From: an uncultured Lachnospiraceae bacterium
GTDB taxonomy: Bacteria; Bacillota; Clostridia; Lachnospirales; Lachnospiraceae
Direction of reading: 5' to 3'
NCBI GenBank assembly: GCA_910579495.1
Contig: CAJTVD010000085.1
Location: 929 to 15,009, forward strand
DNA length: 14,081 nt
A program made the translations under genes and the position numbers. Shown one piece after another: positions 1 to 6,859 of this stretch (its first letter is position 1; each line of letters begins with the position of its first letter). A model generated the notes under the pieces. It was not told the origin of the DNA, ran no database searches, and was given only the letters and a program-made list of their open reading frames with translations.

Positions 1-2
1 CC

Positions 3-53
3 TGCCACTACATCATCAAATGGTTAGACGGTGACCATAAGGACAACAAATAA
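3..53 (+). CDS. C-terminal end of an unidentified plus-strand gene (partial)
   Basis: One open frame enters the window at base 3 and ends at a TAA at 51-53, encoding 16 residues that start CHYIIKWLDGD and finish with a charged HKDNK tail. The other two plus frames close early (TAG at 25-27, TGA at 32-34), so this is the only frame that could be the end of a real gene. I do not recognise the protein and 16 residues are too few for a family call. It would converge on queA. The final codons overlap the left arm of an inverted repeat (41-47), so the gene's end, if real, lies inside a folded RNA segment. It may equally be a chance open stretch inside a minus-strand RNA gene. Confidence 0.25.
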   Translation, partial: CHYIIKWLDGDHKDNK

Positions 54-137
54 CCTAGTGGATGCCTGACCACTATAAAAGTCAGGAAGAATCCCTCGGC
101 CGTGTTGCAGCACGGTTGGGGGATTCGTTCGTTGTCC
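41..137 (+). other. Folded segment: two hairpins closed by an outer inverted repeat
   Basis: Three nested pairings are visible. An outer 7-bp repeat pairs GGACAAC (41-47) with GTTGTCC (131-137). Inside it are a 6-bp hairpin (65-70 with 81-86, loop 71-80) and a 16-bp hairpin (89-104 with 111-126, loop TTGCAG). The long stem is fully paired only when read as plus-strand RNA, where three positions are G-U wobbles; in the minus strand the same positions are C-A mismatches. No T-run follows, so it is not a standard Rho-independent terminator. Candidates are a structured 3' UTR, a small RNA, or a mobile-element end. The pairing is seen directly; the role is unknown. Confidence 0.5.
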
Positions 138-170
138 ACATGGACTCATTATCACCTTTTGCCTACTGGC

Positions 171-199
171 ATTATAGCATACGCAGATTTCTTTTACAA
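171..199 (-). promoter_or_regulatory. SigA-type promoter reading out of the left edge
   Basis: On the minus strand there is TTGTAA (-35, 194-199), a 17-base spacer and TATAAT (-10, 171-176). A TG one base upstream of the -10 makes it an extended -10 element. Transcription would begin near 164 and leave the window at base 1. It lies about 50 bases past the queA stop, so it starts a separate unit rather than serving queA. An AAAGGTGAT stretch and an ATG (147-149) follow, opening a 41-codon frame that ends at 24, but the ribosome-site spacing is too short and the peptide looks unlike a real protein. The product is therefore either an RNA or a gene further left. Confidence 0.6.
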
Positions 200-248
200 T
201 ATTCTTTTTTGATTCTGTCTTTCATTTTACAAAAGTTAAATTTTGGTG

Positions 249-1280
249 TCATTTAATCAGCATGGCATCCCCAAATGAGAAAAACCGGTATCTTTCTTCT
301 ATGGCCTCCCTGTAAGCCCCAAGCACATGCTCCCGCCCTGCCAGGGCGCTAACCAGCATTACCAGCGTGGACTCAGGCAGGTGGAAATTGGTTATCAGCC
401 CATCCAGCACTTTAAACTGATAGCCCGGATAAATAAAGATATCCGTATTCCCACAGCTTTCCTTTAACATGCCGTTTTCATCCGCCGCGCTTTCCAGCGT
501 GCGGCAGCTTGTGGTCCCCACACATATTACCCTGTTCCCGTTTTTCTTAGCCTGGTTTATGGCCTCCGCCGCCTGGGCGGTGATCTGGTAATACTCGGAA
601 TGCATATGATGCTCCAGGATATTCTTTGTCTTAACCGGGCGGAAGGTCCCCAGCCCCACATGAAGGGTCACATAGGCCAGCTTAACACCCTTGCGCTCCA
701 GAGAATGAAGCAGCTCCTCCGTAAAATGAAGCCCCGCCGTAGGTGCCGCCGCAGAGCCGTCATATCTGGCATACACAGTCTGGTAACGGTTCTGGTCCTG
801 AAGCTTATGGGTGATATAAGGGGGCAGGGGCATTTCCCCCAAACGGTCTAAAACCTGTTCAAAAATCCCTTCATAGGAAAACCGGACCAGACGGTTGCCC
901 TCCTCCACAATAGAGAGGACCTCCCCTGTAAGGAGCCCGTCCCCAAAGGTAAGGCTTACGCCGGGTTTTGCCTTCTTCCCAGGCTTTACCAGGGTTTCCC
1001 AGATGTCCCCATCCCGTCTTTTTAAAAGAAGCACTTCCACCGCTGCCCCGGTTCCCTGCCTGGCCCCATGGAGCCTTGCAGGGAGCACCCGGGTGTTGTT
1101 CAGCACCAGGCAGTCCCCAGGGTTTAAGTAATTTCCTATATTTTTAAATACTTCATGCTTTGTCTGCCCGGTATGTTTGTCAAGAAGCAAAAGCCGTGAA
1201 GCACTCCGGTCTGCCAGGGGATCCTGGGCAATCAGTTCCTCTGGCAGGTCAAAAGAAAAATCCGAAGTTTTCAGCTCCAT
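249..1280 (-). CDS. queA: S-adenosylmethionine:tRNA ribosyltransferase-isomerase QueA
   Basis: QueA moves the ribosyl part of S-adenosylmethionine onto 7-aminomethyl-7-deazaguanine at the wobble position of tRNAs with GUN anticodons, forming epoxyqueuosine in the cytoplasm. The 343 residues match the usual family length. Family blocks in order are the N-terminal FDLPEELIAQDP (10-21), LVLNNTRVLPARL (58-70), GSAAAPTAGLHFT (175-187), LHVGLGTFRPV (206-216), HMHSEYY (225-231) and ITNFHLPESTLVMLVSA (296-312). The ATG overlaps the stop of the upstream aminopeptidase gene by one base (TAATG), with an AGGGAG about ten bases upstream inside that gene, so translation is probably coupled. It is the last gene of the pheST operon. 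No other queuosine gene is visible, and no convincing terminator follows its stop. Confidence 0.97.
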   Translation of the reverse strand: MELKTSDFSFDLPEELIAQDPLADRSASRLLLLDKHTGQTKHEVFKNIGNYLNPGDCLVLNNTRVLPARLHGARQGTGAAVEVLLLKRRDGDIWETLVKPGKKAKPGVSLTFGDGLLTGEVLSIVEEGNRLVRFSYEGIFEQVLDRLGEMPLPPYITHKLQDQNRYQTVYARYDGSAAAPTAGLHFTEELLHSLERKGVKLAYVTLHVGLGTFRPVKTKNILEHHMHSEYYQITAQAAEAINQAKKNGNRVICVGTTSCRTLESAADENGMLKESCGNTDIFIYPGYQFKVLDGLITNFHLPESTLVMLVSALAGREHVLGAYREAIEERYRFFSFGDAMLIK

Positions 1281-2746
1281 TACATATTGGCTCCCTTTAA
1301 AAATGCCACATAACCACGCTTCGCTTCATACACATCCGCCTTGCTGGTAGCTTCCCAGGGCGCATGCATATTCAAAACAGCTACCCCGCTGTCAATCACG
1401 TTCATACCATAAAGGGCAAGGATATAAGCGATGGTTCCGCCGCCTCCTAAGTCTACCCTGCCAAGCTCCGCTGTCTGGAAGTTTACCTTCTCCTCTTCAA
1501 AAATCTGGCGGAGATGTGCGAAGTATTCCGGGTTGGCGTCATTGGAACCAGATTTACCGCCGGAACCGGTGAACTTGTTAAATACCATGCCGCCTCCCAG
1601 GTACGCTACGTTTTTCTTGTCAAAGCTTGCTGCAAAGATGGGGTCATAAGCACTGCTGACATCGGAAGAAAGCATGCAAGAAGAAGCCAGGCATCTTCTT
1701 AAATTCAGCTCTGTATATTCTCCCGTCAGGTTCATCACCTCCGCCAAAGTATTCTCAAAGAACTGTGACCGCATTCCCGTTGCCCCAATGCTCCCCACTT
1801 CCTCTTTGTCCACCAGCAGGCAGCAGGCTGTCCTGTCACTTTCTTCCACCTCAAACATGGCTTTCAGGGAAGAAAAGGCACACACACGGTCGTCCTGCCC
1901 ATAGCCTAAGATCATGCTCCTGTCAAGGCCGGCTTCCCTTGCCTTACCGGCGGGAACAACTTCCAGCTCTGCAGAGAGGAAATCATCTTCCTCCACGTCA
2001 TAATTTTTCTTCAGGATCTCCAGGATGCCCTTTTTAACGGCTTCCTTTGCACGGTTCTTGTTTTTCTTAGCCTTTTTGTCCTTCTTGGGAATATCCTCAC
2101 CTGTTCCCTCTTTGTCCTCAGCCTTTTCCCTGCCAAAAATAAAGGGCTTACTTCCTATGATAAGGTCAAGGGCTTCCCCTTCAATTACCTTGGATGCCTT
2201 CTTTTCAAGCTGTTCCTGTGACAGATGTACCAGCAAATCGGAAATAAAGAACACAGGGTCGTCCTCGTTTTCCCCAATGTTCAGTTCCACTGTGGTCCCA
2301 TCCTTTTTCACGATAACCCCATGAAGGGAAAGGGGGATGGTCACCCATTGGTACTTTTTCACGCCGCCATAGTAATGGGTATCCAGATAAGCAAACCCGC
2401 CGTCCTCATAGAGGGGATTTTGCTTGATATCCAGCCTAGGGGAATCTATATGTGCGCCCAGGATATTCATTCCCTCTGCCATGGGACGCTTCCCAATGCG
2501 GAACAGTGCCACTGCTTTATTCATGCAGGCCGCATAGACCTTATCCCCTTCTTTTAATTCCTCCCCCTTATTCATAACATCCTGCAGCTCCCGGTAGCCC
2601 TGCTCCTGTGCGGCATTTATAATGTAATCCACACATTCCCTTTCTGTCTTCCCTTCATCCAGGAAGTTTCTGTACTCATCGGCAAAAAGATCCACTTCCT
2701 TCATCTGATCTTCATCGTAAGTTTCCCAGGTATTTCTCTTTTTCAT
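1280..2746 (-). CDS. apeA: M18-family metallo-aminopeptidase
   Basis: A cytoplasmic di-zinc aminopeptidase of the M18 (aspartyl aminopeptidase / aminopeptidase I) family, which removes N-terminal residues from peptides. Expected metal and catalytic positions are present: H99 and D101 in GAHIDSPRLD, D285 in QDDRV, the E315-E316 pair in DKEEVGSIGA, D362 in LSSDVSSAYDP, and H461 in NMHAPWEA. The first E of the pair is the usual general base. At 488 residues it is slightly longer than the roughly 460 I recall for the bacterial type-1 branch, and much of the excess is a lysine-rich insert near residues 207-238. The start has AGAGGA about six bases upstream. It lies 85 bases after pheT and overlaps queA by one base, so it belongs to the same transcript. 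The symbol follows the type-1 naming; substrate preference cannot be read from sequence. Confidence 0.93.
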   Translation of the reverse strand: MKKRNTWETYDEDQMKEVDLFADEYRNFLDEGKTERECVDYIINAAQEQGYRELQDVMNKGEELKEGDKVYAACMNKAVALFRIGKRPMAEGMNILGAHIDSPRLDIKQNPLYEDGGFAYLDTHYYGGVKKYQWVTIPLSLHGVIVKKDGTTVELNIGENEDDPVFFISDLLVHLSQEQLEKKASKVIEGEALDLIIGSKPFIFGREKAEDKEGTGEDIPKKDKKAKKNKNRAKEAVKKGILEILKKNYDVEEDDFLSAELEVVPAGKAREAGLDRSMILGYGQDDRVCAFSSLKAMFEVEESDRTACCLLVDKEEVGSIGATGMRSQFFENTLAEVMNLTGEYTELNLRRCLASSCMLSSDVSSAYDPIFAASFDKKNVAYLGGGMVFNKFTGSGGKSGSNDANPEYFAHLRQIFEEEKVNFQTAELGRVDLGGGGTIAYILALYGMNVIDSGVAVLNMHAPWEATSKADVYEAKRGYVAFLKGANM

Positions 2747-2831
2747 CTTTTCCTCTTTTCTGCGCGGCTTTTTGTGTGTTTTTGTTTTGCGGGCACCGCG
2801 CCGGCCCTAACTTGATAGTAATATCTTTCTT

Positions 2832-5252
2832 TTACTGCCGCAATTCAATTCCCATGCTTTCCAGCCCGTTCAGTATTTTTTTCATTGCCGTGGCAACGTC
2901 ACTCTCTTCCAGTGTCCGGTCTTTGGCCCGGAAAGTAATGGAGTAAGCCATAGATTTGAACCCTTCCTTAATCTGCTCTCCCTCATAAACGTCAAACAGT
3001 TGGTATCCCTCCAGAAGTTTTCCCCCTCTTTGCTCCAACATGGCTTCAATCTGCCCTGCCATCACTGCCCTGGGGACCACCATGCTGATATCCCTGGTAA
3101 CTGCCGGATATTTGGCTATCCCTTCATATTTCCTGTCAAAGGTTGCCTTTGCCACAATACATGGCATATCCAGCACAGCCACATAAACCCGGGTACCAAT
3201 ATCATAGGTTTTGCACACCTGGGGATGAATCTCTCCCAGATACCCTATGGTTTCCTTTTCGTATACAATATCCGCCTGGCGGCCGGGATGCAGGAAAGGC
3301 TTCCCGGAGGCAGGGTCATAGACAGCCTTTTTGGCCATGCCCACAGCTTCGAAAAACTCTTCTACCACCCCTTTCATAGTATAGAAATCCCCTTCCCCGT
3401 ACATACCGAGGGTGAACTGCATTCTCTCATCAGGAAGCTCTGTGAGGGGGAGCTGGTGGGGCAGATAGATATTCCCCAGTTCGTAAAGCCTTACGTCTTT
3501 GTTTCTTCTATTATAATTGGTGGCAAGGGAAGTAAGCATTCCATTAAGGGAAATGGTTCTCATAATGGAAAAGTCCTCTCCCAACGGATTGGCAATCACA
3601 ATCGCTTTCCGAAGGGGTGAATCCTTGGGCAAAAGCAGCCTGTCAAACACCCTGGGGCTTTCGAAGGAATAATTCATCCCCTGGGAAAAACCGCAGTATT
3701 CTGCAATATCCCGCGCTTTCTGCTCTACCCGAAGCTTATAGGATAGTTTCCCGGCCGTAGCCTCCCCTGTGGGCAGTGTGGTGGGAATCTTATCATAGCC
3801 AAAAAATCTGGCCACTTCCTCCGCAATATCCGCGCCGCATTCCAGATCCTGACGGTAGGTGGGTACAATCAGCTCTTCCCTGCCCTGGTCATATGCGATC
3901 TCCAGCCTGCCGAAAATCTCCATCATTTCCTCCCTGGAGATATCCGTTCCCAACAGCGTGTTAATGCGCTCCGGCTCAAAGGGAATCCTTGCCCGCTCCT
4001 TCATGGGCTGGCATACATCCACCATGCCTCCCACTACATCCCCGCAGCCCAGCTCCTGGATCAACTGGCAGGCACGGTTAATGGCAGCCTCTGCATTGTG
4101 GGGGTCAAGCCCTTTCTCAAACTTGCCGGAAGCATCCGTGCGCAGCCCCAGCCGCTTTGCGGACTTCCGGATATTAGGCCCGTTAAAGGTGGCCGCCTCG
4201 AAAAGGACCGTTTTCACCTGATCGGTAATCTTACTGTTTTCGCCGCCCATAATGCCTGCAATGCCGATTTCCTTTTCCCCGTCGCATATCATCAGGATAT
4301 CTTTATCCAGCTTCCTTACCTGTTCATCCAGGGTCTGGAATTCCTCCCCATCCTTTGCGCGGCGGACAATGATTTTATGCCCTGCTACTGTGTCTAAGTC
4401 AAAAGCGTGCATGGGCTGCCCGTACTCTTCCATCACATAATTGGTAATATCCACCAGGTTATTAATAGGACGGATGCCGCTGGCCCGGAGCCTTCTTTGC
4501 ATCCAATCCGGAGAGGGTGCAATTTTGATATTGGTGCATACCCGGGCGCAATACCGGCTGCACAGGTCAGGGTCTTTTACCTCCACGGAAATGTAATCCC
4601 TTACATCCTCCCCATTGTCCTTCACCTCCACCACAGGAGGGACAAAAGGCTTGCGGAAGGTGGCTGCCGCTTCCCTGGCAATGCCAAGGACACTGTAGCA
4701 GTCCACCCTGTTGGAGGTAATCTCATACTCAAACACCGTATCCCTCATGCCCAGGGCCTCCACGGCATCCGCCCCCACCTGGGCGTCCTCCGGGAAAATA
4801 TAAATGCCAAGCTCCGGCGCTTCCGGATACATATTCCTGTCAGAGCCCAGCTCCTCAATAGAGCACATCATACCGTTCGATGGGATTCCCCGCAGTTTTC
4901 CTGCCTTAATGGTGATGCCATCCTCCGGCAAGGGGCCGCCCTCATGTCCCCCCGCAACCTTCCCGCCGTCAAGGACTACCGGTACTTTGTCCCCTTCCTT
5001 TATGTTGGGCGCCCCGGTTACAATCTGGACCACCTCTTCCCCGATATTTACCTGGCAGACGATGAGCTTATCGGCATCCGGGTGTTTTTCTATTTTTTCA
5101 ATCTGCCCTATGACAATCTTTTCCAGATTTTTGTCCAGCCTTGCAAAATTTTCTACTTTTGTCCCACTAAGGGTCATAGCGTCGCAATATTCCTGGCCTG
5201 TGCATGTAAGCCCCGGCACATAGGCTTTAATCCAAGATAATCCTGTATTCAT
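2832..5252 (-). CDS. pheT: Phenylalanyl-tRNA synthetase beta subunit
   Basis: Beta chain of the cytoplasmic (alpha-beta)2 enzyme that charges tRNA-Phe. The 806 residues carry the full bacterial domain order: an N-terminal region with an OB-fold tRNA-binding domain (about 40-155, containing GQIEKIEKHPDADKL), the B3/B4 editing module with RPINNLVDITNYV (261-273) and QPMHAFD (279-285), the B5 domain with DIAEEVARFFGYDKIP (475-490), a catalytic-like core, and a C-terminal anticodon-binding FDX-ACB domain beginning near KYPAVTRDIS (714-723). The start is supported by AAGGAAGG seven bases upstream. It follows pheS by 73 bases with no terminator in the gap, so both subunits come from the T-box-controlled transcript. 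Nothing is missing or broken. Confidence 0.98.
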   Translation of the reverse strand: MNTGLSWIKAYVPGLTCTGQEYCDAMTLSGTKVENFARLDKNLEKIVIGQIEKIEKHPDADKLIVCQVNIGEEVVQIVTGAPNIKEGDKVPVVLDGGKVAGGHEGGPLPEDGITIKAGKLRGIPSNGMMCSIEELGSDRNMYPEAPELGIYIFPEDAQVGADAVEALGMRDTVFEYEITSNRVDCYSVLGIAREAAATFRKPFVPPVVEVKDNGEDVRDYISVEVKDPDLCSRYCARVCTNIKIAPSPDWMQRRLRASGIRPINNLVDITNYVMEEYGQPMHAFDLDTVAGHKIIVRRAKDGEEFQTLDEQVRKLDKDILMICDGEKEIGIAGIMGGENSKITDQVKTVLFEAATFNGPNIRKSAKRLGLRTDASGKFEKGLDPHNAEAAINRACQLIQELGCGDVVGGMVDVCQPMKERARIPFEPERINTLLGTDISREEMMEIFGRLEIAYDQGREELIVPTYRQDLECGADIAEEVARFFGYDKIPTTLPTGEATAGKLSYKLRVEQKARDIAEYCGFSQGMNYSFESPRVFDRLLLPKDSPLRKAIVIANPLGEDFSIMRTISLNGMLTSLATNYNRRNKDVRLYELGNIYLPHQLPLTELPDERMQFTLGMYGEGDFYTMKGVVEEFFEAVGMAKKAVYDPASGKPFLHPGRQADIVYEKETIGYLGEIHPQVCKTYDIGTRVYVAVLDMPCIVAKATFDRKYEGIAKYPAVTRDISMVVPRAVMAGQIEAMLEQRGGKLLEGYQLFDVYEGEQIKEGFKSMAYSITFRAKDRTLEESDVATAMKKILNGLESMGIELRQ

Positions 5253-5325
5253 TTGGTTACCTTCCTTTCTATCTTCAGCGCTTTGTCTTTACAAACCTGT
5301 TTTCCTGTCCGCAGCCCCTCTTCCC

Positions 5326-6348
5326 TCAGAACTGTTTTAAGAAACGGATATCATTTTCATAAAGAAGCCGCATATCGTCAATTTCATATTTCAGAAGGGC
5401 AATCCTCTCCAGCCCCATACCGAAAGCAAAACCGGAATACTTTTCCGGGTCAATGCCGCTCATGGTAAGCACATTGGGGTGGACCATGCCGCAGCCTAAA
5501 ATTTCAATCCAGCCGGAGCCTTTACAGAAACGGCAGCCTTTCCCGCCGCACTTAAAGCAGGAGACGTCCATCTCCGCACTTGGCTCTGTGAAATTGAAAT
5601 GGTGGGGGCGGAACTTCACCCTGGTATCCTCCCCAAACAGCTCCCTTGCAAACTCTGCCAGGGTTCCCTTTAAATCCGCCAGGGTAATGTGCCTGTCAAC
5701 CACAAGCCCCTCTATCTGGTGGAAGGAAGGGGAATGGGTGGCATCCACCTCGTCAGAGCGGAACACTCTGCCGGGTGCAATCATGCGGATGGGAAGTTTC
5801 CCCTTTTCCATCTCATGCACCTGGGTACCGGAGGTCTGGGTACGCAGCAGGAAATCGCCGTTAATGAAAAAGGTGTCCTGTTCGTCCTTTGCGGGATGGT
5901 CTGCAGGGATGTTAAGCGCCTCAAAATTATAATAGTCCGTCTCCACCTCTGGGCCTTCCACTACTTCATACCCCATGCCGATAAATATTCTCTCCACCTC
6001 TTCCTGGGCAATGGTGTTGGGATGGCGGTGTCCAATGCGGTCTTTTTTCGCCGGAAGGGTTACATCAATGGTTTCGTTCCTTAACCTGGCCTCCAGCGCT
6101 GCCGCCTCCATTTTCGCCATAGTCTCTTCCAGGACCGCCTCAATTTCCTTCCTGGCATCGTTTACCATCTGGCCAATTTTCGGCCGGTCTTCCGCCGCCA
6201 CATCCTTCATGCTTTTCAGCACGGCAGTAAGCTCCCCTTTTTTGCCCAGGTAGCTTACCCTGATCTCATTGAGCTTATCCAATGCACTGCTGTTTTGAAT
6301 CTGCTTTAGGGCTTCCGCCTTAATCTGTTCCAATTTTTCTCTCATCAT
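5326..6348 (-). CDS. pheS: Phenylalanyl-tRNA synthetase alpha subunit
   Basis: Catalytic chain of class II phenylalanyl-tRNA synthetase. Residues 1-90 form the predicted N-terminal coiled coil that contacts tRNA. The aminoacylation core follows, with motif 2 at GRVFRSDEVDATH (193-205) and motif 3 at GFAFGMGLERIALL (306-319). QTSGTQVHEM (171-180) lies between them and the N-terminus. A cysteine cluster, C264, C267, C272 and C275, sits just before GWIEILGCGMVHPNVL, as in many Firmicute PheS proteins. Two ATGs stand in tandem at the start. AAGGAG (6352-6357) is only three bases from the first but six from the second (6343-6345), so the true start is probably the second, giving 339 residues. First gene of the operon, controlled by the upstream T-box. 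Confidence 0.98.
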   Translation of the reverse strand: MMREKLEQIKAEALKQIQNSSALDKLNEIRVSYLGKKGELTAVLKSMKDVAAEDRPKIGQMVNDARKEIEAVLEETMAKMEAAALEARLRNETIDVTLPAKKDRIGHRHPNTIAQEEVERIFIGMGYEVVEGPEVETDYYNFEALNIPADHPAKDEQDTFFINGDFLLRTQTSGTQVHEMEKGKLPIRMIAPGRVFRSDEVDATHSPSFHQIEGLVVDRHITLADLKGTLAEFARELFGEDTRVKFRPHHFNFTEPSAEMDVSCFKCGGKGCRFCKGSGWIEILGCGMVHPNVLTMSGIDPEKYSGFAFGMGLERIALLKYEIDDMRLLYENDIRFLKQF

Positions 6349-6357
6349 TCTCTCCTT

Positions 6358-6394
6358 ATTTTCAGTTCCGCTTACGCTGATTTTAAGTTCCGCT
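6358..6394 (-). repeat. 15-bp direct repeat between T-box terminator and pheS
   Basis: ATTTTCAGTTCCGCT (6358-6372, plus-strand reading) recurs as ATTTTAAGTTCCGCT (6380-6394): 14 of 15 bases match with a 22-base period. On the transcribed strand it is AGCGGAACTKAAAAT twice, directly before the pheS ribosome site. It may be a chance local duplication or a protein- or RNA-binding site; nothing else identifies it. Confidence 0.6.
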
Positions 6395-6440
6395 CTCGGC
6401 CGTATACTGGTTTCTGGGCCCGGTTTTACTTTGTATGCAC

Positions 6441-6471
6441 AAAAAACCCCTGTGTATCAAATACACAAGGG
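6441..6471 (-). terminator. T-box-controlled intrinsic terminator
   Basis: On the minus strand an 11-bp stem (6461-6471 with 6447-6457, one G-U pair, loop TTG) is followed by six T (6446 to 6441). It starts a few bases after the conserved T-box sequence, so the antiterminator and this hairpin are mutually exclusive, the usual arrangement in transcription-attenuating T-boxes. Confidence 0.93.
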
Positions 6472-6750
6472 ACGAATTTCTCCGCGGTACCACCCACTTT
6501 CCTGTCTGGGGACAGGCTCTCTGTACACTTAACGCGTGCCACGTTTAAACATACTTACAGTTTCCCTCCTGTAACGGAAAAACTGTGTTTCGTTTAACGG
6601 CTCCGGTGGGAAATTCGCCAGCCAGCCTTACGTCCTGCGGTTCCGCCAAAACAATGGGGAGCCGTACTCCGGGGCAGGTATGATTATTTGAACTCAGGGA
6701 AGCTTTCAGCCGGTGACTTCCCCTCTCTGCCAGAAAATAATCCGCTACTG

Positions 6751-6792
6751 GAAGCTGCACCGGAACAATCCCAGGGATGATTCCACAGCTTC
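6751..6792 (-). other. Extra 5' hairpin at the start of the T-box transcript
   Basis: GAAGCTG (minus strand, 6786-6792) pairs with CAGCTTC (6751-6757). Above an internal loop the stem continues with GGAA/TTCC and then ATCC/GGAT, giving a 42-base hairpin. It ends one base before the AGTA of Stem I and competes with the proposed basal stem of Stem I at 6755-6763, so the two could be alternative folds. Confidence 0.55.
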
Positions 6793-6830
6793 AACACCTT
6801 CCTAGCCTTTTTCTTTATCTAACTGCTTCC

Positions 6831-6859
6831 ATTTTAGCCAATCTCTTTCTTCTTGTCAA
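6831..6859 (-). promoter_or_regulatory. SigA promoter of the pheST-apeA-queA operon
   Basis: A perfect -35 TTGACA (6854-6859), a 17-base spacer and TAAAAT (-10, 6831-6836) on the minus strand place the start near 6824, directly before the T-box leader. The promoter lies inside the last nine codons of the upstream membrane-protein gene: the -35 covers the Ile-Asp-Lys codons and the -10 covers its stop codon TAA. Confidence 0.85.

Larger units (their letters stand above)
6441..6824 (-). promoter_or_regulatory. T-box riboswitch leader of pheST
   Basis: The diagnostic antiterminator sequence GGGTGGTACCGCG lies at 6483-6495 on the minus strand, preceded by a CCTGTC/GACAGG hairpin in the stem III position and followed by the terminator. 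Further upstream are Stem I hallmarks: AGTA (6746-6749), AGAGAG (6723-6728) and GCTGAAAG (6703-6710) in the loop of a GGGAAG/CTTCCC hairpin (6697-6702 with 6717-6722). A possible basal stem pairs 6755-6763 with 6669-6677 (8 of 9). A T-box senses uncharged tRNA, here presumably tRNA-Phe, and then lets transcription continue into pheS. The specifier codon cannot be placed with certainty: UUC occurs at 6690-6692 and again at 6610-6612. The leader is long, about 380 bases, partly because of an extra hairpin at its 5' end. Confidence 0.93.

Noticed and set aside
24..149. 41-codon minus-strand frame after the outward promoter
   Set aside because: An AAAGGTGAT precedes the ATG but too closely, and the peptide is an unlikely composition encoded across the folded segment; not reported as a gene, though a leader peptide is not excluded.
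62..256. 64-codon plus-strand frame between the left edge and queA
   Set aside because: It runs through the hairpins and the minus-strand promoter, has no ribosome site, and ends in a hydrophobic run produced by A+T-rich DNA.
2747..2831. Possible terminator between pheT and the aminopeptidase gene
   Set aside because: Only a short GGGC/GCCC pairing without a T-run is visible on the minus strand; not enough to split the operon.
3000..3620. Plus-strand open frame of 206 codons opposite pheT
   Set aside because: Antisense to the C-terminal part of PheT, with no motif or ribosome site.
4407..5240. Plus-strand open frame of 277 codons opposite pheT
   Set aside because: Antisense to the conserved N-terminal half of PheT, without recognisable motifs; a coding shadow.
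6545..6760. 71-codon minus-strand frame inside the pheS leader
   Set aside because: It lies within the T-box Stem I to stem III region, whose bases are explained by RNA structure; no ribosome site is apparent.
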